The translations under genes and the position numbers were made by a program. Below, in pieces: positions 1 to 7,865 of a stretch of DNA of 64,000 nucleotides. The notes beneath the pieces are model-generated. The model was not told the DNA's origin. It worked only from the letters and a program-made list of their open reading frames with translations, and made no database searches. Source of the stretch: Mesorhizobium sp. B2-4-3 (lineage in GTDB: Bacteria; Pseudomonadota; Alphaproteobacteria; Rhizobiales; Rhizobiaceae). The DNA is taken from positions 1 through 64,000 of the forward strand of contig NZ_VFVL01000005.1 of the NCBI RefSeq assembly GCF_006442815.1, in the 5' to 3' direction. Numbering within the stretch: position 1 is the first letter of the stretch; every line of letters starts with the position of its first letter.

Positions 1-27
1 AACCAGTTCCAGCGCTAGCATGGGAAA

Positions 28-64
28 CTGTTCGCGATGTCTTCGCACACCTGTTCGCGATGTC
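28..64. repeat. Short direct repeat, two copies of a 14-mer
   Basis: The 14-mer CTGTTCGCGATGTC occurs at 28-41 and again at 51-64, a 23-base period. Nothing else in the window resembles it. Repeats of this kind can be the end of an insertion sequence that lies to the left, but no transposase is visible, so the origin is left open. Confidence 0.5.
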
Positions 65-74
65 CCCAGTCCAT

Positions 75-120
75 ACACCCCCTTGAGGGGGAGATGTCCG
101 GCAGGACAGAGAGGGGGGCG
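75..120. repeat. Half copy of the MITE-like palindromic element
   Basis: This stretch contains GGGGGAGATGTCCGGCAGGA followed by CAGAGAGGGGGGCG. It is the right arm of the element found complete at 57270-57429 and 44039-44198, with a two-base insertion near the end. Only one arm is present, directly upstream of the permease gene at 156. Confidence 0.7.
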
Positions 121-155
121 AAGGATCGCGACCTCGGTCCGTACAGGGCGGCGCC

Positions 156-1121
156 ATGACCATCGCCGCTGTTCAACCCAACCCCACCCCCGCCATACTG
201 CCCGGCAGCGGCGGCCTGCGCGGCGGCCTCTCCGATCTTTTCTGGCGGCGGCCGAAATTCCTGCTCTTCCTGATGCTCCTGCCGCCGGTGCTGTGGCTAG
301 GCATCGTCTATATCGGCTCGCTGTTCGCGCTGCTGGCGCAGAGCTTCTTCTCGATCGACGAGTTTTCCGGTCTCATCAACCGCGAGTTCACGCTGAAGAC
401 CTATGGCGACCTGTTCCAGGCCGCCAATCTCGACATCATCCTGCGCACGGTGACGATGGCCGCTTTGGTCACGCTGGCCTCCGCAATCGTCGCTTTCCCC
501 ATCGCCTATTACGCGGCGCGCTATGCGCGCGGCCGCTGGAAGGCGCTGTTCTATCTCGGCGTCATGCTGCCGCTGTGGTCGAGCTACCTGGTCAAGATCT
601 ATGCCTGGAAGCTGATCCTCGCCAAGGAGGGCATCCTCACCTGGCTGCTCGCCAAGCTGAACCTGCTCTGGCTGCTCGACGCCTGGCTGTCGCTGCCGAT
701 CGTCGGCGGCAACTCGCTGTCGGTCTCCTTCACCGGCACCTTCATCGTCTTCGTCTATGTCTGGCTGCCCTTCATGATCCTGCCGGTGCAGGCCGCGCTC
801 GAACGCGTGCCCGGCAACCTCGTCGAGGCCTCGTCCGACCTCGGTGCCTCGCCGGGACAGACCTTCCGCAACGTGCTGTTCCCGCTGGCGCTGCCCGGCA
901 TCGTCGCCGGCTCGATCTTCACCTTCTCGCTGACATTGGGCGATTACATCATCCCGCAGATCATCGGCACCTCGCGCCTGTTCATTGGCCAGGCCGTCTA
1001 TTCGCAGCAGGGCACCGCCGGCAACATTCCTTTGGCCGCCGCCTTCACCGTGGTGCCCATCGTCATCATGGGCTTCTATCTCTGGGGCGCCAAGCGCATG
1101 GGGGCTTTCGATGCGCTCTGA
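156..1121 (+). CDS. ABC transporter permease, spermidine/putrescine type (PotB-like)
   Basis: This is an inner-membrane permease of 321 residues in the binding-protein-dependent transport family. About six hydrophobic segments are visible, beginning near residue 35 ([20 protein letters not shown]). The EAA cytoplasmic loop near residues 227-246 ([20 protein letters not shown]) docks the ATPase. It has the PotB layout and overlaps the next permease gene by 11 bases. The aldehyde dehydrogenase downstream fits polyamine or gamma-aminobutyraldehyde use. The binding protein and ATPase are expected to the left of the window. The exact substrate is inferred from family and context. Confidence 0.85.
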   Translation: MTIAAVQPNPTPAILPGSGGLRGGLSDLFWRRPKFLLFLMLLPPVLWLGIVYIGSLFALLAQSFFSIDEFSGLINREFTLKTYGDLFQAANLDIILRTVTMAALVTLASAIVAFPIAYYAARYARGRWKALFYLGVMLPLWSSYLVKIYAWKLILAKEGILTWLLAKLNLLWLLDAWLSLPIVGGNSLSVSFTGTFIVFVYVWLPFMILPVQAALERVPGNLVEASSDLGASPGQTFRNVLFPLALPGIVAGSIFTFSLTLGDYIIPQIIGTSRLFIGQAVYSQQGTAGNIPLAAAFTVVPIVIMGFYLWGAKRMGAFDAL

Positions 1122-1926
1122 CCGTGGTCAAAATGCTCCGCTCGGCCTGAAGATCGCCGCTGCCTGCGGCCTGCTCTTCCTGCACCTGCCGATCCTCCTG
1201 ATCTTCGTCTATGCCTTCACGACGGAAGAGAAGAGTTTCGTCTGGCCGCCGCCGGGGCTGACCACGCAATGGTTCGCCGTCACCTGGAGCCGGCCGGACG
1301 TATGGGATGCGCTGTCGCTGTCGGTGCGCGTCGCCGCCATCTCGACGGCGATTGCGCTGGTGCTCGGCACGCTATGCGCCGCCGCCGTCTCGCAAACGCG
1401 CTTCTTCGGCCGCGAGGCCATCTCGCTGCTGGTCATCCTGCCCATCGCGCTGCCCGGCATCATCACCGGCATCGCGCTGCGCTCCGCTTTCGCGCTCGCC
1501 GACATCCCGTTCTCGTTCTGGACGATCGTGCTCGGCCACGCCACCTTCTGCGTGGTCGTCGTCTACAACAATGCCGTCGCCCGCTTCCGCCGCACCTCGG
1601 GCTCGATGATCGAGGCCTCGATGGACCTCGGCGCCGACGGTTTCCAGACGTTCCGGCATGTCGTGCTGCCCAACATCGCGACCGCGCTCCTTGCCGGCGG
1701 CATGCTCGCTTTCGCGCTCTCCTTCGACGAGGTCATCGTCACCACCTTCACCGCCGGCCAGCAGCAGACAGTGCCGATCTGGATGTTGGAGGAACTGATC
1801 CGCCCGCGCCAGCGCCCGGTCACCAATGTCGTGGCCATGGTCGTCGTGCTGGTGACGCTGCTGCCGATCCTGTTTGCCTATTACCTGACCCGCGACGGCG
1901 ATCAGATTGCGGGGAGTGGAAAATGA
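1111..1926 (+). CDS. ABC transporter permease, spermidine/putrescine type (PotC-like)
   Basis: Second permease of the importer, 271 residues with about six membrane segments. The EAA loop is near residues 171-190 ([20 protein letters not shown]). The ATG at 1111 was chosen over an upstream in-frame start because it overlaps the end of the first permease gene (stop at 1119-1121), the usual arrangement for coupled permease pairs, and because the upstream extension has no permease character. The gene is cotranscribed with the PotB-like gene. The ALDH gene follows after a 137-base gap that contains an inverted repeat. Confidence 0.85.
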   Translation: MRSDRGQNAPLGLKIAAACGLLFLHLPILLIFVYAFTTEEKSFVWPPPGLTTQWFAVTWSRPDVWDALSLSVRVAAISTAIALVLGTLCAAAVSQTRFFGREAISLLVILPIALPGIITGIALRSAFALADIPFSFWTIVLGHATFCVVVVYNNAVARFRRTSGSMIEASMDLGADGFQTFRHVVLPNIATALLAGGMLAFALSFDEVIVTTFTAGQQQTVPIWMLEELIRPRQRPVTNVVAMVVVLVTLLPILFAYYLTRDGDQIAGSGK

Positions 1927-1936
1927 AACGGGTCAG

Positions 1937-2040
1937 CAGTGAGTAGTTATTGGCGAATAGTAAGTAGTGAATGGTGAATGGAAGTACAGCGGATTGGTTC
2001 TGATAACTACTCACTACTTACTACTGACCATTCACCATTA
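1937..2040. repeat. Inverted, low-complexity GTGAGTAGT-type repeat
   Basis: AGTGAGTAGTTAT (1938-1950) is repeated in inverse as ATAACTACTCACT (2003-2015). A second pair, AAGTAGTGAATGGTGAATG (1962-1980) and a diverged inverse copy (2021-2039), extends the structure. The two blocks are built from short GTGAAT/GTGAGTA words. The element sits between the permease stop and the ALDH ribosome binding site and is probably an intergenic repeat rather than an operator. Confidence 0.7.
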
Positions 2041-2063
2041 ACTTCCTTTCAAGGAGAGCCAAC

Positions 2064-3491
2064 ATGGACACCCAGATGCTGATCGGCTCGAAATTCGAGA
2101 AGGGCACCGAGGCCGAGGAGTCGATCCTCAATCCGAAGACCGGGGCGACGATCCTCAACTTGCCGGAGGCGAGCCCGGCGCAGATCGAGGCTGCTGTCAG
2201 TGCCGCCGAACGAGCGTTCGTCAGGTGGTCGCGCACGACGCCGGCGCAGCGCTCGAGCTATCTGCTCAAGATCGCCGACCGCATCGAGGCAGAGGCGAAG
2301 GAGTTCGCCGCGCTCGAGGCGCTGAATTGCGGCAAGCCGATCAACGCCGTGCTCAATGACGAGATTCCGGCGATCGTCGACTGCTACCGCTTCTTTGCCG
2401 GCGCGGTGCGTTCGATGCCCGGCCAGGTTGCCGGCGAATATATTCCGGGCCACACCTCGATGGTGCGGCGCGACCCGATCGGCATTGTCGCTTCCATCGC
2501 GCCCTGGAACTATCCGCTGATGATGATGGCCTGGAAGCTGGCGCCCGCGGTCGGCGGTGGCAACACGGTCGTCTTCAAGCCGTCGGAGCAGACGCCGCTG
2601 ACCGCGCTGAAGCTGGCTAGGATCCTCGCCGAGGTGCTGCCCCAGGGCGTCGTCAATGTCGTGCTCGGCCGCGGCGACAGCGTCGGCAACACGCTGATCA
2701 ACCACACCAAGGTGAACATGATCTCGATCACCGGTGACGTCGCCACCGGCAAGAAGGTGCTGCAGGCGGCCGCCAAGTCGGTCAAGCGCACGCATCTGGA
2801 GCTCGGCGGCAAGGCGCCGGTCATCGTCTTCGACGATGCCGACCTCGGCGCCGTGGTCAACGGCCTGCGCGCCTTCGGCTATTACAATGCCGGTCAGGAC
2901 TGCACCGCCGCCTGCCGCATCTATGCCGGCAAGAAGATCTACGACAAGCTCGTCGCCGACCTCTCCTCCGCCGTCTCGACCATCAAGTACAACCAGCCGG
3001 ACGACACCGAGAACGAGATCGGGCCGCTGATCTCACGCCGCCAGCGCGACCGCGTGTCGAGCTTCGTCGAGCGCGCTTCCGAACTGAAGCACATCGAGAT
3101 CACCACCGGCGGCAAGCCGGGCGAGGGCTCTGGTTTCTACTACCAGCCGACGGTCGTCGCCGGCGCGCTGCAGGAGGACGAGATCGTGCGCCGCGAAGTG
3201 TTCGGCCCGGTCGTCTCGGTCACCCGCTTCTCCGACGTCGACGAGGCGGTGAGCTGGGCGAACGACAGCGACTACGGCCTCGCCTCGTCGGTGTGGACCA
3301 AGGACGTCTCGCGCGCCATGGCGACGGCCGCCCGTCTGCAATATGGCTGCACCTGGATCAACACCCACTTCATGCTGACCAACGAGATGCCGCATGGCGG
3401 CCTGAAGCAGTCCGGCTACGGCAAGGACATGTCGCTCTACGCGCTGGAGGACTACACCGCCGTCCGCCACGTCATGGTGGCGCACGGGTAG
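2064..3491 (+). CDS. Aldehyde dehydrogenase, gamma-aminobutyraldehyde dehydrogenase-like
   Basis: NAD(P)-dependent aldehyde dehydrogenase of 475 residues, full length for the family. Visible motifs are PWNYPL (cofactor site), [17 protein letters not shown] with the general-base Glu near residue 247, and GQDCTAACR with the catalytic Cys near residue 281. AAGGAG lies about nine bases before the ATG. The sequence type (PatD/YdcW-like) and the polyamine-type permeases upstream suggest oxidation of 4-aminobutanal or a related aminoaldehyde to the amino acid. The substrate is inferred; the enzyme class is certain. Confidence 0.85.
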   Translation: MDTQMLIGSKFEKGTEAEESILNPKTGATILNLPEASPAQIEAAVSAAERAFVRWSRTTPAQRSSYLLKIADRIEAEAKEFAALEALNCGKPINAVLNDEIPAIVDCYRFFAGAVRSMPGQVAGEYIPGHTSMVRRDPIGIVASIAPWNYPLMMMAWKLAPAVGGGNTVVFKPSEQTPLTALKLARILAEVLPQGVVNVVLGRGDSVGNTLINHTKVNMISITGDVATGKKVLQAAAKSVKRTHLELGGKAPVIVFDDADLGAVVNGLRAFGYYNAGQDCTAACRIYAGKKIYDKLVADLSSAVSTIKYNQPDDTENEIGPLISRRQRDRVSSFVERASELKHIEITTGGKPGEGSGFYYQPTVVAGALQEDEIVRREVFGPVVSVTRFSDVDEAVSWANDSDYGLASSVWTKDVSRAMATAARLQYGCTWINTHFMLTNEMPHGGLKQSGYGKDMSLYALEDYTAVRHVMVAHG

Positions 3492-3500
3492 TGCAGTTTT

Positions 3501-3656
3501 CCCTTCTCCCCCTGTGGGAGAAGGTGGATCGGCGCGCAGCGCCGAGACGGATGAGGGGTGTTCCAGCTTGGCGCCAAGCTACCCCTCACCCGGATTGCCA
3601 GCCGAATTGCGAAGGCAATTCGGGGCAATCCGACCTCTCCCACAAGGGGAGAGGTA
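3501..3656. repeat. Composite palindromic intergenic repeat
   Basis: The stretch begins with CCTTCTCCCCCTGTGGGAG and ends with CTCTCCCACAAGGGGAGAG. Both are short hairpins. Further small palindromes lie between them, for example TTGGCGCCAAG and GAATTGCGAAGGCAATTC. It fills the gap between two convergent genes (ALDH stop 3491, small gene stop 3663). The form is typical of mobile palindromic repeats in rhizobial genomes. Confidence 0.7.
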
Positions 3657-3662
3657 GCGGTG

Positions 3663-3977
3663 CTACTCGACGATCCGGAAGATCGTCCATTTGCTGGTGC
3701 CCGACACCACATAGGGCTCGAGCTCCTTGCCCCATTTGGCGTGCGCGTCGATCTTGGCGATCTTGGCGAAGAATTCCTCCAACTGGGCCAGGCTTTCGAC
3801 CTGGTGGTGCGCCTCGATCGTCGCTTCGCGCGCGCCCACGGAACCGGTCATGAGCTGGAACTTCATGTCGGCGAGCCCGACCTGCGAGCCGATCTCGCGC
3901 TCCCATTTGCGCATCAGCTCGAGCGCGGTCTGCTTGTGACCGAACTTGGCGTCGATCTGCCATCTGGCGCTGAACAT
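3663..3977 (-). CDS. Small conserved protein, possibly a dimeric alpha/beta-barrel (NIPSNAP/ABM-like)
   Basis: A 104-residue soluble protein with no signal peptide. The pattern of MFSARWQIDAKFGHK, a helix, then a hydrophobic strand (MKFQLMTGSVG) and a C-terminal KWTIFRIVE strand resembles small dimeric alpha/beta-barrel proteins, but no catalytic motif is clear. A strong ribosome binding site (GGGAGGAG) precedes the ATG. It is the last gene of the run LuxR regulator, AhpD-like, SnoaL-like and this one, all on the minus strand. Function unknown. Confidence 0.65.
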   Translation of the reverse strand: MFSARWQIDAKFGHKQTALELMRKWEREIGSQVGLADMKFQLMTGSVGAREATIEAHHQVESLAQLEEFFAKIAKIDAHAKWGKELEPYVVSGTSKWTIFRIVE

Positions 3978-4019
3978 GTTCTTTCTCCTCCCTGACTTGC
4001 GGTTGAGCCCGCGGTTGAT

Positions 4020-4382
4020 CTACTCGTCCCAGGCCTGCACGACGGTCTGCCTTGCGATGCGGCCGTTCTTCAATTCCAGCATCGCCGCGCAGAACACCTT
4101 CGTGCCGTCCGGATAGGCGCAGGCCTGGGTGAAGGCGAGGCTGTCGCCCTCGGCGATCGTGGTGTCGACCTTGTGGGTCATCGCCCGGCTGCAGATGTCG
4201 TCCCAGAAGGTGCTGATCGCCGCCCGGCCGCGGATCTCGCGCGGCTTGCTCGGCGGATTGTTGCGGTCGATCACCCGCACCAGCGCGTCGTCATTGTAGA
4301 AGCTCGACAAGAGCTTGCCGTCGCGGCCTTCGATCGCCTTCTTGATCGCCGCGCCGTCCACTGTCTGTGTCTTGGTCAGCAT
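4020..4382 (-). CDS. SnoaL-like / NTF2-like domain protein
   Basis: A 120-residue single-domain protein of the NTF2-like superfamily: an N-terminal helix (AAIKKAIEGRDGKLLSSFYNDD), then strands and the helix AAISTFWDDIC. Proteins like this are often isomerases, cyclases or hydrolases of small molecules, but no assignment is possible here. The ATG at 4382 is preferred over one four codons upstream because GGAGG then lies at the right distance. The identical GGAGGATGA leader precedes the AhpD-like gene, which suggests the two genes are translated in the same way within one operon. Confidence 0.7.
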   Translation of the reverse strand: MLTKTQTVDGAAIKKAIEGRDGKLLSSFYNDDALVRVIDRNNPPSKPREIRGRAAISTFWDDICSRAMTHKVDTTIAEGDSLAFTQACAYPDGTKVFCAAMLELKNGRIARQTVVQAWDE

Positions 4383-4466
4383 GTCATCCTCCATGTGCCC
4401 GTCTCTCGATCGGGCTGTTGACGAGGGAAGCGCCGCCCGGCGTTTATCGCCGGGCAGGGATTTCGT

Positions 4467-4940
4467 TCACTGCGACTTGGCCTTGACGGCCGCGAACACG
4501 TCGTCCGTCTGTTTCTTGAAGGTCGCCAGGTCGACCTGGCTGCCGTTGAGCATCGTCGACCAGTGCCGCACGATCGCCGCCATGGCCACCGCCTCCTTGA
4601 TCTCCTCGTCGCTCGCGCCGTTGAGCTTGGCGGCCTCGGTGTGGAAATAGATGCAGTACTGGCAGGGAATCTGCGCGGCGACCGCAAGCCCCATCAGCTC
4701 CTTGGTCTTGCCGTCGAGCGCGGTGTTGGGGTTGAGCTGCACACCCTTGATCTCGGCCCAGGCGCCGGCGACCGCGACGTCCGGCAAGGTCTTGAACATG
4801 TCGGGCACCGAGCCGAGCGTGGCCTGGATGTCCTTGTAGGCGGCGGCGGCCGAAGCGTCTTCGGCATGCGCCGGAGTGATGGCCAGCAATGCGCCCGCGG
4901 CAAATGCCAGCAATCCGATCTTGCGATTGAGTTTCAGCAT
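4467..4940 (-). CDS. Exported carboxymuconolactone decarboxylase (AhpD-like) family protein
   Basis: A 157-residue protein with a cleavable-looking signal peptide (KIGLLAFAAGALLAITPAHA) followed by a CMD/AhpD domain. The CxxC redox motif and downstream His are present in CQYCIYFHTEAAK. AhpD-like proteins act as thiol peroxidase partners or reductases; an exported version would work in the periplasm. The ATG at 4940 has GGAGG at good distance, and an in-frame upstream extension would bury the signal peptide. The gene follows the LuxR-type regulator (110 bases) and probably answers to it. Confidence 0.75.
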   Translation of the reverse strand: MLKLNRKIGLLAFAAGALLAITPAHAEDASAAAAYKDIQATLGSVPDMFKTLPDVAVAGAWAEIKGVQLNPNTALDGKTKELMGLAVAAQIPCQYCIYFHTEAAKLNGASDEEIKEAVAMAAIVRHWSTMLNGSQVDLATFKKQTDDVFAAVKAKSQ

Positions 4941-5049
4941 TTCATCCTCCATTTCGCAGCGCCCTTTCGGCGACATCGCCCGGCCTGCATGGGGAGAATT
5001 GATATCGCTTACAGCACCCCCCGCGCTTCCCCCGAAAGCGCCATGGCTC

Positions 5050-6603
5050 TCATGGCCCGTCCGGGCCAGCATGCCTCGCCGAAAATGCCGCCGCCGCCGC
5101 CCGCGACGGCAGGTCGAGCTTGAGCAGTATATTGGCGACGTGCCGCTTGACCGTGTGCTCGCTGAGGCTGAGCGCGGCGGCGATCGCCGCGTTGCTCTTG
5201 CCGTCGGCGATCAGGTTCACCACCTCGCTCTCGCGCGCCGTCAGCGCGGCCGGCTCGGCGGACCTTGCCTTGGGCCGGCAGGCCGGCTCCAGATGCTGCT
5301 CCGACGTCGCCAGAACTGCCGGCATGGGCTCGTCCACCTCATCGAGGCTGACGCGGCCGGCATCGACGAAATGCAGGCCGGAACCTATTGCGAGATCGGC
5401 GACCAGCCGCGAGGCGAGGATGTCGCCGCGCCCGGCATGCGCCGCGAGCTGCATCGTCACCCGCGCCGTCAGCCCGACCGGCTGGCCGCGCATTTCGATC
5501 TCGCCGACATGCACGCCTTGCGCGCTGGCCACGCCGATCTGCTGTGCCGCCTCGCGCAGCGCCGCGGCGCAGCGTACGGCGCGCGCCGGCCCATCGAAGC
5601 GCGACATCATCAATTCGCCATGCGTGCCGGCCGTGCGGCCGCCATGGCGGCCGACCAGAAGCCGCCAGGTTTCCTGGAAGCGCTGGCTGCGCTCGCTCCA
5701 CATGCGATCGCCGAGCCTGGCCGTGTCGTAGATGCGCGTCACCAGCAGCGCCGCCAGCACGCGCTCGGTGTCGGCCACCGCGGGCTCGCCGGTGAGGCAT
5801 TCCTCGATCAGGTCGGCGACGCGATCGACATCGCCGGTCCAGATCGGATGATCGCGCCCGGCTATCTCGACCAGCCGGGCATGCGGGATTTTCTTCGCGA
5901 GGAAGCGGCTGGCGTCGGGGTCGACACGGACGTCGTTGCGGCGATGGATGAGCAGCGTCGGCGCGCTGATCATCGCCAGGATGCCGCGCACGTCGATGCC
6001 GGCGTTCATGCGGGCAAGCGCTGCCGCGGCCGTCGGACTGGCCGACAGCCGCTCGAACCGGGCCCACCACTGGGCGAAATGCGCGTCGTCCACGCGGCCA
6101 GGCGCGAAATTGGGCAAGGTGGCGCCGGTGCCCCACGATGTCTCCGCCGTCTCGATGAAAGCTTCCAGCCGTTCCGGCGACATCACCCATTTGTGGAAAT
6201 GCGCATAGGCGCCATAAAGCACGAGCGCGCGCGTCCGCTCCGGATAGGTGGCGGCGAACAGCATCGCCATCGGCGCGCCCTCCGAAGCGCCGAGGATCGC
6301 CGCCCGGCCGCTGCCGGCGGCATCCATCACCGCGCGCACATCGTCCATGCGCGTTTCAAGGCTGGGCAGATTGTGGTTGTCGACACGGTCGGAAAGCCCG
6401 GTGCCGCGCTTGTCGAACAGGATCAGCCGCGAGAAGGCGGAGAGCCGTTTCAACAGGCGGCTGTAGCCTTCGTCTTCCCAATGCAGGTCGAGATTGGAGA
6501 TGAAGCCTGGCACGAAGACCAGATCGAACGCGCCCTGGCCGACCACCTGATAGGCGATCCGCACCTCTCCGCTGCGCGCGTATCTGGTCTCGATCGGCCT
6601 CAC
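5050..6603 (-). CDS. Alpha/beta-hydrolase, cyclase-like and LuxR HTH fusion regulator
   Basis: A 517-residue three-part protein. Residues 1-270 are an alpha/beta hydrolase (VFVPGF oxyanion strand, nucleophile elbow GASEGAP, FDKRGTGLSD, late His in GRDHPIW). Residues about 325-425 resemble a class III nucleotide cyclase core (FDGPARAVRCA, GVHVGEIEMRG), but the metal-binding aspartates are not obvious, so it is probably a sensor rather than an active cyclase. Residues 450-510 are a LuxR/GerE helix-turn-helix (TARESEVVNLIADG, SEHTVKRHV). It starts with GTG. It is a likely regulator of the AhpD, SnoaL and small-barrel genes that follow it. Confidence 0.8.
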   Translation of the reverse strand: MRPIETRYARSGEVRIAYQVVGQGAFDLVFVPGFISNLDLHWEDEGYSRLLKRLSAFSRLILFDKRGTGLSDRVDNHNLPSLETRMDDVRAVMDAAGSGRAAILGASEGAPMAMLFAATYPERTRALVLYGAYAHFHKWVMSPERLEAFIETAETSWGTGATLPNFAPGRVDDAHFAQWWARFERLSASPTAAAALARMNAGIDVRGILAMISAPTLLIHRRNDVRVDPDASRFLAKKIPHARLVEIAGRDHPIWTGDVDRVADLIEECLTGEPAVADTERVLAALLVTRIYDTARLGDRMWSERSQRFQETWRLLVGRHGGRTAGTHGELMMSRFDGPARAVRCAAALREAAQQIGVASAQGVHVGEIEMRGQPVGLTARVTMQLAAHAGRGDILASRLVADLAIGSGLHFVDAGRVSLDEVDEPMPAVLATSEQHLEPACRPKARSAEPAALTARESEVVNLIADGKSNAAIAAALSLSEHTVKRHVANILLKLDLPSRAAAAAFSARHAGPDGP

Positions 6604-6755
6604 GCAAACTACCCCGCCCGGCCAGACGATTTCCTGTCGCCGACCATAGCAGAAGCGGGCCGTCTAAGGCAGCCTAACTTTAGAGAGATGAAATATAAGA
6701 CCTTTGTCGCCGGAAGAGCGGAGCCGCGCTGCCATGCGCAAAACGGCGTAGTCGC

Positions 6756-7043
6756 CTATGCTTGCCTGGCGTAGCCGAGGCTCTTGTCTGCCTGTTCCGG
6801 CGTCGGTGGCCGCTTGATCTTGGCCGAGGCGGCGATCACAAGGTCGTCGAAATTCTCCGTGCCGGCGTCCAGCATCTCGAAGAATTGGCGCCGCATCCGA
6901 GGCTCCCAGAACTTGTTGATGTGCTCGGCGACGCCGGCAATGCCTTCCTCGCGCGGCTTCGAATGGAAGAAGGTGGCGATCTGGTTGGCCATGCGCACCA
7001 GCTTTTCCTTGGTGTTGGCGATGTGGTCTTCGTCATGCGACAT
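6756..7043 (-). CDS. fdsD: Formate dehydrogenase delta subunit
   Basis: A small acidic protein of 95 residues with the FdsD pattern: LVRMANQIATFF near the start, then HINKFWEPRMRRQF, and an Ala/Lys-rich end. FdsD is needed for assembly or maturation of the soluble Mo-dependent formate dehydrogenase together with FdhD. The ATG at 7043 has GGAG nine bases upstream; a TTG three codons earlier is possible. It overlaps fdhD by 11 bases and is the last gene of the fds operon. Confidence 0.9.
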   Translation of the reverse strand: MSHDEDHIANTKEKLVRMANQIATFFHSKPREEGIAGVAEHINKFWEPRMRRQFFEMLDAGTENFDDLVIAASAKIKRPPTPEQADKSLGYARQA

Positions 7044-7863
7044 GCTTGGCAACTCCGGAAGCCACCCGTTCGGGGTGGGTGAAAATATCGAAATCGTCGC
7101 CGCGAACCAGCGCCACCAGCGTCATGCCGGCGGCCTCGGCCGTGCGGATGGCAAGGGCGGTCGGCGCCGAAACCGCCATGATGATCGAAGCGCCGATGGC
7201 CGCCGTCTTCTGCACCATCTCCACCGACACGCGCGAGGTCACGACAACGGCACCGCTCTCGCCGTCGATGCGCGCCTTGGCCAGCGCACCGGCGAGCTTG
7301 TCCAGCGCGTTGTGACGGCCGACATCCTCGCGCGCCATCACGATGCCCTTGCCGGGAACATAGAAGCCGGCGGCATGCACCGCGCCGGTTTCAGTGTGCA
7401 GCGGTTGGACCTTCGAGAGCAGCCGGACGGCGCTGGTGATATCTTTGGCGTCGAGCGTAAGCTTCGACGCACCGACCGCGTCGACCGAGCGCATCGCCTC
7501 CTCGATGGATTCGATGCCGCACAAACCGCAGCCGACCGGCCCGGCCAGCCGGCGCCGCCGCGCCTGGAAGCGCGTATTGGCCTTATCCTTGAGCCTTATT
7601 TGGATGTCGATGCCAGCGCCGAGATCCTCGACCTCGATCGCCTCGATCTCAGCCGGACCGGCTATGATGCCTTCGGTCAGCGAGAAGCCGAGGGCGAAAT
7701 CCTCGAAATCGGCCGGGCTTGCCATCATCACCGCATGCGTGGTGCCGGCAAAGGAGAACGCCACCGGCGTCTCCTCCGGCACCATGCGGTTCGCGGCCGA
7801 GGTGCCGCCGACGCGATGCGCCAGCCGGGAGATTTGCGTCGTCGCTTTGCGGCGCGCGGCCAA
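7033..7863 (-). CDS. fdhD: Formate dehydrogenase accessory sulfurtransferase FdhD
   Basis: A 276-residue FdhD (FdsC-type) protein. It carries sulfur from the cysteine desulfurase to the molybdenum cofactor of formate dehydrogenase. The CxxC motif is visible as GCGLCG near residue 113, and the conserved VAREDVGRHNALDK and SRVSVEMVQK blocks are intact. The reading frame begins with TTG two bases after the fdsA stop; no better start is near. Its place between fdsA and fdsD matches the canonical order of fds operons. Confidence 0.93.
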   Translation of the reverse strand: MAARRKATTQISRLAHRVGGTSAANRMVPEETPVAFSFAGTTHAVMMASPADFEDFALGFSLTEGIIAGPAEIEAIEVEDLGAGIDIQIRLKDKANTRFQARRRRLAGPVGCGLCGIESIEEAMRSVDAVGASKLTLDAKDITSAVRLLSKVQPLHTETGAVHAAGFYVPGKGIVMAREDVGRHNALDKLAGALAKARIDGESGAVVVTSRVSVEMVQKTAAIGASIIMAVSAPTALAIRTAEAAGMTLVALVRGDDFDIFTHPERVASGVAKHVA

Positions 7864-7865
7864 GA

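Noticed and set aside
28..64. End of an IS21-like insertion sequence
   Set aside because: Only a two-copy 14-mer is visible and no transposase sequence is inside the window, so it is listed as a plain repeat.
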